The notes beneath the pieces were generated by a model. That model was not told where the DNA came from. It worked only from the letters and a program-made list of their open reading frames with translations, and did no database searches. From Polaribacter sp. (GTDB lineage Bacteria > Bacteroidota > Bacteroidia > Flavobacteriales > Flavobacteriaceae), in contig NZ_JAHEHX010000003.1 in assembly GCF_024639685.1 (NCBI RefSeq), positions 124,001-188,000 of the forward strand: 64,000 bases of DNA. Reading direction: 5' to 3'. The position numbers were made by a program, and so were the translations under genes. Shown piece after piece: positions 1 through 8,461 of the stretch; position 1 is the stretch's first letter; every line of letters starts with the position of its first letter.

Positions 1-134
1 CAAAACTCCTTAAGAAAAATCTAATTCAGTACGTAGGAGACATAAAGTTTAAAGATTGTGAAAACATGGGCGAAATTTTAGAAACTATTTTAGCTTTTGT
101 AAAACGTAATTATTTAGACATAAGTACCAAGTAA
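1..134 (+). CDS. C-terminal end of an unidentified protein (partial)
   Basis: An open frame enters from the left edge and stops with TAA at 132-134, giving a 43-residue, lysine-rich, mostly helical-looking tail. I do not recognise the family. It converges on the EamA permease gene with only four bases between the two stops. That close spacing and the lack of any stop before 132 support a real gene end, but the fragment is too short to assign a role. Confidence 0.5.
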   Translation, partial: KLLKKNLIQYVGDIKFKDCENMGEILETILAFVKRNYLDISTK

Positions 135-138
135 CATT

Positions 139-996
139 TTATTTTTTACTTCTTAAACTCTCTATTACAACTGTTATTAAGATTAAACTACCGCCCCAAA
201 AAGTATTTATAGAAGGTATTTCTTGTAGAAAAAGAAAAGCCAAAACAATACCAAAAAGAGGTTGTAAACTGCTAATAATGCTAGTGGTCGCTGCAGAAAA
301 ATGTTTTAAAGAATGCAGCAATAGACTATGTCCAACTGCGGTTGTTAAAAATGCGAGTAAAAACAAATATGGCAACTGACTTTGTAGATTAGAAACATCC
401 ATAAAGTACAAAGTTGGCAACAGTACTATTGTAACTATTACGGTTTGATAAAGCATTAGCATAGTTCCATTATACTTAGCCACATGTTGCTTTAGAATTA
501 AAATTCGTACAGCATAACAAAAGGCAGAAAGAACCCCAAATAAAATGCCTTTTACTTGTGAGCTTTCTAAGCTAAACTCAGGTGCTAAAATATACAAGCC
601 ACTTAAAACTAATACACCAAAAAGAATATAAATAGGGTCGAATTTTACCTTTACAAACAAAGGTTCTAATAAAGCAATAATAATAGGAAAAGTATATAAA
701 GATAAAATTCCTAAAGCAACGTTAGAGAACTTTAATGCGTAAAAATACGTAATCCAATGCGCAGCCATTAAAACACCACTTATTAAGAAGGTTTTATAAT
801 CTTTAGATGATTTTATGGCTAAATCTATTTTTTTATACTTGCAAAAAATAAATAGAAAAACCATAGCTAACACTGCTCTAAACCAAATTATAATTTCAGT
901 AGGTAGTGCAATATATTTTCCTAAAACACCAGAAGTACTTATAAAAAGTGTCGCCAAAAGTAACCCAGAAATATTTTTAATATAGTTATTTTGCAT
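139..996 (-). CDS. EamA/DMT family permease
   Basis: This is a 285-residue inner-membrane protein with about ten hydrophobic helices arranged as two EamA repeats (roughly residues 8-135 and 148-280), the usual length of drug/metabolite transporters. The family exports or imports amino acids, nucleosides or metabolites; the substrate cannot be read from the sequence. Its ATG (994-996) shares one base with the TAA stop of mfd (TAATG), so it is probably translationally coupled to mfd and lies in the same transcript. The second repeat carries the typical helix-rich run near residues 235-265. Confidence 0.9.
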   Translation of the reverse strand: MQNNYIKNISGLLLATLFISTSGVLGKYIALPTEIIIWFRAVLAMVFLFIFCKYKKIDLAIKSSKDYKTFLISGVLMAAHWITYFYALKFSNVALGILSLYTFPIIIALLEPLFVKVKFDPIYILFGVLVLSGLYILAPEFSLESSQVKGILFGVLSAFCYAVRILILKQHVAKYNGTMLMLYQTVIVTIVLLPTLYFMDVSNLQSQLPYLFLLAFLTTAVGHSLLLHSLKHFSAATTSIISSLQPLFGIVLAFLFLQEIPSINTFWGGSLILITVVIESLRSKK

Positions 997-3900
997 TAAA
1001 TTTTTTGAAACGTTTCTAAGGCTTTTTTTACAGAATCAATTTTAATAAAAGTAATGAGCAAACGCAGCCCATTTTTAGTTTGCTTTTCTTTCATTACACA
1101 ACTTTTTGGGTTTTGCTGTATATATTTTAAAGTTTTGCTAAATGCTTCTGTTTGATAAAAAGCACTTTGTTGGTCAGAAACAAAATAGCCTAACATTCGT
1201 TTTTGCTTTAAAATTACTTTTTCTAGGCCTAGTTCTTTTGCCAACCATTTTATTCTAACCGAATCTAATAAGTCTTCAACCTGAGTAGGTATTTCTCCAA
1301 ATCTGTCTATAATTTCAGTTTCAAAAGTTTGTAGTTCTTTTTCTTTTTCTAAAGTACCCAGTTTATTATACAAGGCCAACCTTTCTGTAATAGAATTGAT
1401 GTAATCATCAGGAAACAAAATTTCAAAATCAGTATCAATTTGTACTTCTTTTACAAAGGCTGTTGGTTTCGAAGTATCTGTTGGATACAAATCTGCAAAC
1501 TCATTTTCTTTCAATTCTTCGATAGCTTCTTTTAATATTTTTTGATAGGTATCAAATCCAATATCATTTATAAAACCACTTTGTTCACCACCCAATAAAT
1601 CTCCTGCTCCACGAATCTCTAAATCTTTCATGGCAATATTAATTCCACTTCCCAAATCAGAAAACAAAACCAAAGCTTCAATACGTTTTCTGGCATCATC
1701 TGTCATCATATGATAAGGTGGAGTTATAAAGTAGCAGAACGCTTTTTTGTTACTTCTACCAACTCTACCTCGCATTTGATGTAAATCAGACAAACCAAAA
1801 TTATTGGCATTATTGATGAATATTGTATTTGCATTAGGTACATCTAATCCGCTTTCAATTATCGTTGTAGATACGAGTACATCAAATTCACCATTCATAA
1901 AGCCCAACATTAATTCCTCTAGCTTTTTACCTTCCATTTGTCCATGACCAATACCAATTTTGGCTGATGGAACCAATCTTTGTAATAACCCTGCAACTTC
2001 TTTAATATTATCTATTCTATTATGAATAAAAAAGACCTGCCCACCTCTAGAAACTTCATAAGAAATTGCGTCTCTAATTGTTTCTTCAGAAAAACGAATT
2101 ACGTTACTTTCTATAGGGTGTCTGTTAGGAGGAGGCGTTTTTATTACTGATAAATCTCTTGCAGCCATTAAACTAAATTGCAAGGTTCTAGGAATTGGTG
2201 TTGCAGTTAAAGTTAATGTGTCTACATTTTCTTTTAAAGTTTTTAATTTGTCTTTAACAGCCACTCCGAATTTTTGCTCTTCATCAATAATTAATAAACC
2301 TAAATCTTTAAACTGAATTCGCTGACTTGTTAGTTGATGTGTGCCAATAATAATATCTACAGAACCATCATTAACACCACCAATAGCAGTAGTTTTTTGT
2401 TTGGCAGATCTAAATCTATTTAAATAATCTATCTTAATTGGAAAGTCTTTTAAACGTTCTGAGAACGTTTTGTAATGCTGAAAAGCTAAAATAGTGGTTG
2501 GTACTAAAATTGCGACCTGTTTTCCATTATCAACAGCTTTAAAAGCCGCTCTAACAGCAACTTCTGTTTTACCAAAACCCACATCACCACAAACCAACCT
2601 ATCCATAGGTTGATCTTTCTCCATATCTTGTTTTACATCTAGTGTAGCTGAATATTGATCTGGAGTATCTTCATACATAAAACTACCTTCTAATTCATGT
2701 TGAATATGTGTATCTGTGCCAAAAGCGTAGCCTTTTTGAAGCTTTCTTTTTGCATACAATTGAATTAAATTAAAAGCAATATGCTTAACTCTGGCTTTTG
2801 TTTTTTGTTTGATTTTTTTCCAAGCTCCAGAACCTAATTTGTAAATTTTTGGAGGCTTACCATCTTTACCATTAAACTTAGAAATTTTGTGTAGAGAGTG
2901 AATACTTACATACAAAATATCACGTTCTCCATAAATCAGTTTTATTGCCTCTTGCTTTTTACCTTGAACATCAATTTTTTGTAAACCACCAAATTTTCCA
3001 ATTCCATGATCCATGTGAGTTACATAGTCACCAATTTCTAATTTGTTTAATTCTTGAAGTGTAATAGCTTGCTTTTTAGCATAACCATTTTTCAATCTGA
3101 ATTTATGATAACGTTCAAAAATTTGATGATCTGTATAGCAAACCAACTTATTATCTACATCTATAAAACCATTGTATAGAGGAAAAACAATAGTTTCATA
3201 ATGTACTTTTTGATCTGCATCATCAAAAATATCATGAAATCGTTTTGCCTGTTGTTCATTAGCGCAAAAAATATAATTTGTAAACCCAGCTTTTTGATAC
3301 TCATTTAAATCATCAATTAATAAATTAAATTGTTTGTTAAAAGAGGGTTGAGGATTTGTAGAAAATTCGATTTCTTTACCTTCGTATTTAGATGTACTTC
3401 CAAAATGAACAGTAGTAAATTTATGAAGTTCATTTTTGATGAAATTACCATCACAAAATAATTCTGATGGTTCTAAGTGCTTTATTTCTTTAGATAAATC
3501 GTTAAAGGCATCTTCTGCTTTTTTGAAAAATTTATCTAATTTTTGAGACATTAGACCAACATTCTTAGAAAATACAACAGTATCTGAAGAGATATACTTT
3601 AAAAAACTTTGCCTGTTTTCTTGCAAAGTTTTATTCTCAACATTTGGCATTATAGAAACTTTTTTCAGTTTCTCTTTAGATAACTGAGTTTCTACATCAA
3701 AAGTTCTAATACTGTCTATATCATCACCAAAAAATTCAACTCTATAAGGTTCATCATTAGAGAAAGAAAATACATCTATAATTCCCCCTCTTACAGAAAA
3801 ATCTCCAGGTTCTGTAACAAAATCTACACGTTTAAATTTGTATTCAAAAAGAACTTCATTAACAAAGTCTAAAGATAATTCTTCACCAACAGCAATTTTT

Positions 3901-4328
3901 AAAGTGTTCTTTTCAAGTTCTTTTTTAGTTACCACTTTTTCGAAAAGTGCAGTTGGGTAGGTAACAATTATTGCAGGTTTTTTTCTAGAATTTATTCTAT
4001 TTAAAACTTCAGACCTTAAAAGAACATTGGCATTGTCTGTATCTTCAATTTGATATGGTCTTCTATAAGAACCAGGATAAAAAAGTACATTTTTATCACC
4101 CAAAATCTGTTCTAAATCATTTAAATAATAGGCCGCTTCTTCTTTATCATTAAATATTAAAAGGTAAGGTTTGTCTACTTTTTTAAAACTTTCTGAAATA
4201 ACAAAGGACAATGAAGAGCCGACCAAATTCGAAATCTGAAATTGATTTTTCTCTTGTATTAGTGCTGTTATTACCTGCGAAACTTTCGCAGACTTTTGGT
4301 ATTGATTAACAATGTTCTGCTTACTCAA
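996..4328 (-). CDS. mfd: Transcription-repair coupling factor Mfd
   Basis: Mfd frees RNA polymerase stalled at DNA lesions and recruits UvrA for nucleotide-excision repair. The protein has about 1,110 residues and shows the expected order: UvrB-like N-terminal region, CarD-like RNAP-interacting domain beginning near GDYVTHMDHGIGKFGG, a superfamily-2 helicase with GDVGFGKTEVA (Walker A) and DEEQKFGV (DEEQ motif II), then the C-terminal TRCF domain. The longest frame begins at GTG 4343, but that codon overlaps a TACATTTG -7 element on the minus strand (4343-4350), so transcription would start downstream of it. I therefore prefer TTG at 4328, which gives an N-terminus beginning MSKQN. It is followed by an EamA gene overlapping by one base. 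Confidence 0.93.
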   Translation of the reverse strand: MSKQNIVNQYQKSAKVSQVITALIQEKNQFQISNLVGSSLSFVISESFKKVDKPYLLIFNDKEEAAYYLNDLEQILGDKNVLFYPGSYRRPYQIEDTDNANVLLRSEVLNRINSRKKPAIIVTYPTALFEKVVTKKELEKNTLKIAVGEELSLDFVNEVLFEYKFKRVDFVTEPGDFSVRGGIIDVFSFSNDEPYRVEFFGDDIDSIRTFDVETQLSKEKLKKVSIMPNVENKTLQENRQSFLKYISSDTVVFSKNVGLMSQKLDKFFKKAEDAFNDLSKEIKHLEPSELFCDGNFIKNELHKFTTVHFGSTSKYEGKEIEFSTNPQPSFNKQFNLLIDDLNEYQKAGFTNYIFCANEQQAKRFHDIFDDADQKVHYETIVFPLYNGFIDVDNKLVCYTDHQIFERYHKFRLKNGYAKKQAITLQELNKLEIGDYVTHMDHGIGKFGGLQKIDVQGKKQEAIKLIYGERDILYVSIHSLHKISKFNGKDGKPPKIYKLGSGAWKKIKQKTKARVKHIAFNLIQLYAKRKLQKGYAFGTDTHIQHELEGSFMYEDTPDQYSATLDVKQDMEKDQPMDRLVCGDVGFGKTEVAVRAAFKAVDNGKQVAILVPTTILAFQHYKTFSERLKDFPIKIDYLNRFRSAKQKTTAIGGVNDGSVDIIIGTHQLTSQRIQFKDLGLLIIDEEQKFGVAVKDKLKTLKENVDTLTLTATPIPRTLQFSLMAARDLSVIKTPPPNRHPIESNVIRFSEETIRDAISYEVSRGGQVFFIHNRIDNIKEVAGLLQRLVPSAKIGIGHGQMEGKKLEELMLGFMNGEFDVLVSTTIIESGLDVPNANTIFINNANNFGLSDLHQMRGRVGRSNKKAFCYFITPPYHMMTDDARKRIEALVLFSDLGSGINIAMKDLEIRGAGDLLGGEQSGFINDIGFDTYQKILKEAIEELKENEFADLYPTDTSKPTAFVKEVQIDTDFEILFPDDYINSITERLALYNKLGTLEKEKELQTFETEIIDRFGEIPTQVEDLLDSVRIKWLAKELGLEKVILKQKRMLGYFVSDQQSAFYQTEAFSKTLKYIQQNPKSCVMKEKQTKNGLRLLITFIKIDSVKKALETFQKI

Positions 4329-4342
4329 CTGTAATTTTTTCA

Positions 4343-4350
4343 CAAATGTA
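4343..4350 (-). promoter_or_regulatory. -7 promoter element for mfd
   Basis: On the minus strand this reads TACATTTG, a match to the Bacteroidota TAnnTTTG element. The predicted transcription start, a few bases downstream, falls near 4336, inside the longest mfd frame. This favours the internal TTG start at 4328. No clear -33 TTTG was identified. Confidence 0.45.
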
Positions 4351-4404
4351 CTGTCTTAAATTATAAAAAGCCAAAAAACCAATTTCATTTCTCATAGAAA
4401 AGAA

Positions 4405-4412
4405 TATATTTG
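4405..4412 (+). promoter_or_regulatory. -7 promoter element of the decayed barrel gene
   Basis: TATATTTG lies 29 bases before the ATG of the disrupted outer-membrane gene at 4442. The promoter therefore appears intact although the reading frame is broken. Confidence 0.45.
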
Positions 4413-4441
4413 TTTGTCTAATGCACTTTAATAAACACTTT

Positions 4442-4988
4442 ATGTCCATAAAATCGTTTTTTTTTAGTTTTTTTTAGTTGGTGTTATAGCACAATCAATT
4501 GCACAAAATGAAAAAAGTAAATGGGTTGTAGGAACAAGTTTAGCATTAGCAAAATTTACTGACTTTCAAGGTACTATTTTAGGGGGATCTTTTATAAATC
4601 AATCTCCTAGAATAAATATTTCTAAATATTTGTTTAAAAGCTTTACGGCTGATGTTGGTTTTTCTACAGCTATTTTTGATACTCAAAAATACACCACATT
4701 TGATGCTGTTTTACGTTATGATTTTGGAACCTCTATGCATAATGTTGTGCCTTATGTTGTAATTGGAGGTAGTTTTGTAAGTGCTTTAGAAACAACCCCA
4801 ACTTTAAATTTAGGAGCAGGAAATACGTTTTGGGTTAAAAAAAATACGGAATTAATGTGCAGTTTTTGTACAAATATTCAGAAGATCGATTTAAGAGTCA
4901 ATATTCACATTTTTATCCATCAATTTGTTTAGTGTATAGTTTTAAACTTAGGAATTTAAATCCTAGATTGTGGGATATGTGTAATTAA
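4442..4988 (+). pseudogene. Outer-membrane beta-barrel protein, frameshifted twice
   Basis: Three frames together encode one protein of about 180 residues: a signal peptide (ATG 4442, MSIKSFFFSFF then LVGVIAQSIAQ), a barrel-like body with alternating hydrophobic strands in a second frame (about 4474-4856), and a C-terminal strand region in a third frame ending at TAA 4986-4988. Restoring one T in the T-run at 4468-4475, and one A in TTAATG near 4852-4856, rejoins the whole protein. The body resembles the small OmpA-like or opacity-type porin family. Only the middle 100 residues remain open. Lesion one truncates the product in its signal peptide, so no functional protein is expected unless both lesions are sequencing errors. 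Confidence 0.75.
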
Positions 4989-4996
4989 ATCGTTAA

Positions 4997-5470
4997 TTAT
5001 TTAAGATATTTGTCTAGGATAGAATTCATTTTTTTAGAATTCAAATACCCATCAAACAGCACATCAATTTCATAATCTGAGTTTAGAATTATGGTTGTTG
5101 GGTAACTAATTTTGTCTTCTGAAATGGTAAGTTGATTTGCCAATTCATGAATACCAGAATTACCTGAAGGTTTGTAAGAAAAGTTTCTTCCTAAAAAGGT
5201 AATATCGCTTTTTTCCTCTCCATTCAACATCACAAAATAATAATCTGAATTTAGTTTTTCAATTACTTTTGAATTTTGAAAAGTATTTTTTTTCATACCA
5301 TAACAAATCTTGCACCAATCTGTATACAAGAATATCACCATTGGTTTAGGAGCTATTTTTTGTAATTTTTCTACTTCAGGAAAGGTGTATTTTTTTAATC
5401 CAGTTGTTTTTTCTTGCGCACATAAATTAATACTTATTAATAGAATTAAAATGGAAAAACATTTTTTCAT
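4997..5470 (-). CDS. Periplasmic thioredoxin-fold protein (DUF255/thioredoxin_7 type)
   Basis: The product has a signal peptide (MKKCFSILILLISINLCAQ) and a thioredoxin fold with the active-site motif WCKIC near residue 55, followed by the usual cis-Pro region (SYPTTII). The longest frame starts ten codons upstream, but ATG 5470 places the signal peptide at the N-terminus and is preferred. It begins eight bases after the TonB receptor stop, so the two form an operon. Such proteins reduce or oxidise thiols in the periplasm; the partner here may be the receptor or its ligand, which is inference. An AT-only inverted repeat (4982-4999) covers its stop codon. Confidence 0.85.
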   Translation of the reverse strand: MKKCFSILILLISINLCAQEKTTGLKKYTFPEVEKLQKIAPKPMVIFLYTDWCKICYGMKKNTFQNSKVIEKLNSDYYFVMLNGEEKSDITFLGRNFSYKPSGNSGIHELANQLTISEDKISYPTTIILNSDYEIDVLFDGYLNSKKMNSILDKYLK

Positions 5471-5477
5471 AATGTTT

Positions 5478-7709
5478 CTAAAATAAAGTAAATCTAACAC
5501 CTAAAAAAGCCCTAATTCCTTGGTTGGACGCATATACATAACTTGGGTCAAAAGTCAATGCATCAGAATCATTTGGGTCTACTTGCTCATCAAAAGGATC
5601 AAATGCTCTAGAAATACTATTGGCTGCTGGTGTAAAGTTTAAAAGATTTTTTACACCACCATAAATTTCGCAAGAATTGGTGAATCTCTTACTCAATTGA
5701 ATATTTTGAATACTAAACCAAGGAGAGTATGCTGCTCTATCGTCTTTAGGTCCTAACAAAGGCAAACGCATTGGGCCATATAAGTTACCTGTATAATCTA
5801 CAGTAAAATTATTGTCAAATTTATATGAGATAGACCAAACACCACTAAAACTTTCTGTAAGTAATTGTCTCCTCTTAATATTGTTTTCAGTTACTGAAAC
5901 ATCCATTAAAGTTGCACCAGCATTTATTGCTAAACCTTTTGTAAATAAAATATCTGCGTTTAAAGAAACACCCTTAGAAACTGAAAAACCTTCTAGATTT
6001 GCATAGATAATTTTGTTAGGGTCTGTTTCATAATCAGGTAAAATTCTATTGTTAAAGTAGGTATAAAAAGCGCTTGCATCTAAAGTGATGAAAGAGTTTT
6101 CTGTATTAATTTTTTTGACGTAATTAATATTGGCATTCCATGAAGTTTCTGGTTCTAAATCGCCTTGAAACTCTACTTCTCTTGCACCTGTTAAAGCTGC
6201 ATGATCTTCTGTAAAAACATTGGCTACTCTAAAACCATTACCAACACTTACTCTAAAAATATTTGATTTATCTCTAGAGTTCCATTTGTAATTTATTCTT
6301 GGAGATAATATGCTTCCATGCACACTATTATAATCCCATCTTAAACCAAGTAATAATTTCTTTCTATCTGTTATACTTATTTCATCTTGTGCAAATATTC
6401 CAGGTAAATGTATTTTAGAAGGCTGATTAAAATTACCAGTTTCATCTAAAGTAGCAAAAGTATTATCATCATAATAGGTGTACCTGTAAGCCAAACCTAA
6501 AAGTAAATCTTGTTTGTCATTTATTTTGGTATCGTAAACCAATTGTCCAAAAGCTATTAATTGAGTGGCATCATAAGAATCTGTTCCGTAAAAAGAGTCT
6601 TGATAATGGCCATTTGCACTAAATTGGAAATTTATATTTTCTGTTGTAGGTAATTGATAAGTTCCAAAAGTCTCCCACCTATTGGTGTAAATACTTTCTC
6701 CATAGACAATGTTACTTCCTCTAAATTTACGTTTCCAATCCAATTCTCCTCCCCATCTATCTTCATAAACATATCTACCAGCAATTGTAAAAACTTTATT
6801 GCTTTTACGGTCGACATTAATTTTGTTAAAGATTGATATTCTGTTTTGTAGGGTTAAATCTGTAAAATTATCATTGTTATTATCTACTCTATTTTGAAAG
6901 TTAAAATAATTAATTCCCAATAAACCTTGTGCTTTTTCGGAAATTTGATAGCGTAAACCAATATCAGTATTTACTTCTCCCCAAGAACTTGCAAAAACAT
7001 CTGTAGATAATTTTGGTGCATTTGTAGGTTTTTTTGTAATGATATTAATAATTCCACCAACAGCTTCAGAACCATATAAAGTGGAAGCAGGGCCTTTTAC
7101 AACTTCAACTCTTTCAATTAAAGCTTGTGGAATTCCTGTTAAACCATAAACCGTAGATAAACCACTTACAATTGGCATTCCATCAATTAAAACAAATGTA
7201 TATGGGCCCTCTAAACCATTAATGTGAATATCTCCTGTATTACAAACATTACAGTTTAGTTGAGGTCTAATTCCGTTTACATTTTGCAAAGATTCAAATA
7301 CAGAAGGTGTAGGATTTTTTTTAAAAAAAGTTTTGCTGTATACTTCTACAGGAACAGGACTTGCTGTTTTAGAAACGGGTCTTAAAGAACCAGAAATTAC
7401 AATTTCATCTAGTGAATTATCGTCTTCTAAAACAATGTTTTTAATTCGATTGTTATCATCTAAAACTAGTTTAGACGTAAAGGTTTTAAACCCAATGCTA
7501 CTTACAACTAGTGTGTATTTCCCTTTTAACTTGTAATTCAATTCATAAGAACCATTATCTGTAGAATTGGTGCCTAATTTCGTGTTCTTCAGAAAAATAT
7601 TAGCAAAAGCTATGGCATCGCCATTTTTAGAAGTTATTTTTCCTTTTATACTTTTGCTAATTCCAACTTGTGTAATTAGCAATAAGATTAGAATAATATA
7701 ATTTTTCAA
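5478..7709 (-). CDS. TonB-dependent outer-membrane receptor with CxxC plug motif
   Basis: The order of domains is signal peptide (MKNYIILILLLITQ), carboxypeptidase-D regulatory-like beta-sandwich (about 20-105), TonB plug (about 115-225, with VEVVKGPASTLYGSEAVGGIINI), and a 22-strand barrel ending in FLGVRFTLF, a typical terminal aromatic strand. The plug carries a CNVCNTGD motif. The family imports metal chelates, haem or vitamins using ExbB/ExbD/TonB energy. No ATG is available at the 5' end; TTG at 7709 (or TTG 7715) is the likely start, close to a TATATTTG promoter at 7724-7731. It shares its upstream region and probably an operator with the dtxR-ZIP operon, suggesting metal-regulated uptake. 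The substrate is not known. Confidence 0.9.
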   Translation of the reverse strand: MKNYIILILLLITQVGISKSIKGKITSKNGDAIAFANIFLKNTKLGTNSTDNGSYELNYKLKGKYTLVVSSIGFKTFTSKLVLDDNNRIKNIVLEDDNSLDEIVISGSLRPVSKTASPVPVEVYSKTFFKKNPTPSVFESLQNVNGIRPQLNCNVCNTGDIHINGLEGPYTFVLIDGMPIVSGLSTVYGLTGIPQALIERVEVVKGPASTLYGSEAVGGIINIITKKPTNAPKLSTDVFASSWGEVNTDIGLRYQISEKAQGLLGINYFNFQNRVDNNNDNFTDLTLQNRISIFNKINVDRKSNKVFTIAGRYVYEDRWGGELDWKRKFRGSNIVYGESIYTNRWETFGTYQLPTTENINFQFSANGHYQDSFYGTDSYDATQLIAFGQLVYDTKINDKQDLLLGLAYRYTYYDDNTFATLDETGNFNQPSKIHLPGIFAQDEISITDRKKLLLGLRWDYNSVHGSILSPRINYKWNSRDKSNIFRVSVGNGFRVANVFTEDHAALTGAREVEFQGDLEPETSWNANINYVKKINTENSFITLDASAFYTYFNNRILPDYETDPNKIIYANLEGFSVSKGVSLNADILFTKGLAINAGATLMDVSVTENNIKRRQLLTESFSGVWSISYKFDNNFTVDYTGNLYGPMRLPLLGPKDDRAAYSPWFSIQNIQLSKRFTNSCEIYGGVKNLLNFTPAANSISRAFDPFDEQVDPNDSDALTFDPSYVYASNQGIRAFLGVRFTLF

Positions 7710-7723
7710 GATCAAAATTTATG

Positions 7724-7731
7724 CAAATATA
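7724..7731 (-). promoter_or_regulatory. -7 element of the TonB receptor operon
   Basis: The minus strand reads TATATTTG, a perfect TAnnTTTG match. The predicted start near 7717 gives a leader of only about 2-8 bases before the TTG codons. The operator-like palindrome begins eight bases upstream, over the -33 region. Confidence 0.55.
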
Positions 7732-7738
7732 AAATAAA

Positions 7739-7756
7739 TTTTAGACTTGTCTAAAA
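7739..7756. promoter_or_regulatory. Palindromic operator candidate for the DtxR regulator
   Basis: TTTTAGAC-TT-GTCTAAAA is a perfect inverted repeat with 8-base arms and a 2-base centre. It sits midway between the divergent -7 elements at 7724-7731 (minus) and 7780-7787 (plus), covering the -33 region of both. Length and position fit the interrupted palindromes bound by DtxR/MntR-type repressors. That the DtxR encoded next door binds it is inference. Confidence 0.65.
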
Positions 7757-7779
7757 AACATTTATAAAATTAAAAAGTA

Positions 7780-7787
7780 TATATTTG
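7780..7787 (+). promoter_or_regulatory. -7 element of the dtxR-ZIP operon
   Basis: TATATTTG matches the Bacteroidota consensus exactly and lies 17 bases before the dtxR ATG. The palindrome at 7739-7756 ends 24 bases upstream, where the -33 contact would lie. Confidence 0.55.
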
Positions 7788-7804
7788 TCACATATAAAAA
7801 TGAT

Positions 7805-8461
7805 ATGTTTTCACAAGCAGAAGAAAATTATTTAAAAGCCATTTATCATTTAGAATCAGATTCTAAAGAAGGTATTAGTACCAACGCTATTGCTAAAAGT
7901 TTAGCAACAAAAGCTTCTTCAGTTTCTGATATGATTAAAAAATTATCAGACAAAGAAGTAGTGCTTTATAAGAAATATAAAGGGGTTACTTTAACAGAAT
8001 TAGGTGAAAAAACAGCTACTAATATTGTAAGAAAGCACAGACTTTGGGAGGTTTTTTTAGTAGAAAAACTGAACTTTTCTTGGGATGAAGTGCATGATGT
8101 TGCAGAACAGTTAGAACATATAAAGTCTCAAAAATTAATAAATCAGTTAGATGCTTTATTAGGTTTTCCAACTCACGATCCTCATGGAGATCCAATACCT
8201 GATAAAGATGGATTTGTTAATGCTATAGACAAAAGTTTACTATCTACATTAAATGTTGATGAAGCAGGTGTTTGTGTGGGTGTTAATGATTCATCATCAG
8301 ACTTTTTACAGTTTTTAGATAAAAAAGGAATAACATTAGGTAAACGTATTAAGGTTACTGAAAAGGAAGATTTTGATGATTCTCTATCTATTTTAATCGA
8401 TGATAAAAAATTGTCAATCTCTAATAAAATTGCAAATAATTTATACATTAAAAAATCATGA
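7805..8461 (+). CDS. DtxR/MntR-family metal-dependent transcriptional regulator
   Basis: The 218-residue protein has the full DtxR layout: winged helix (about 1-65, with SSVSDMIKKL as recognition helix), dimerisation and metal-binding domain (about 66-140, including HRLWEVF and PHGDPIP), and a C-terminal FeoA-like SH3 domain (about 150-218). Members repress metal-uptake genes when loaded with Mn(II) or Fe(II). Its stop overlaps the ZIP transporter start by four bases (ATGA), so both are co-translated. An 18-bp palindrome 48 bases upstream suggests autoregulation. Which metal it senses cannot be told from the sequence; co-transcription with a ZIP carrier allows Mn, Fe or Zn. Confidence 0.93.
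   Translation: MFSQAEENYLKAIYHLESDSKEGISTNAIAKSLATKASSVSDMIKKLSDKEVVLYKKYKGVTLTELGEKTATNIVRKHRLWEVFLVEKLNFSWDEVHDVAEQLEHIKSQKLINQLDALLGFPTHDPHGDPIPDKDGFVNAIDKSLLSTLNVDEAGVCVGVNDSSSDFLQFLDKKGITLGKRIKVTEKEDFDDSLSILIDDKKLSISNKIANNLYIKKS

Noticed and set aside
4982-4999. AT-only inverted repeat as an intrinsic terminator of the thioredoxin gene
   Set aside because: TAATTAA-ATCG-TTAATTA has no GC pairs and overlaps the stop codon; it is unlikely to fold stably enough to terminate.
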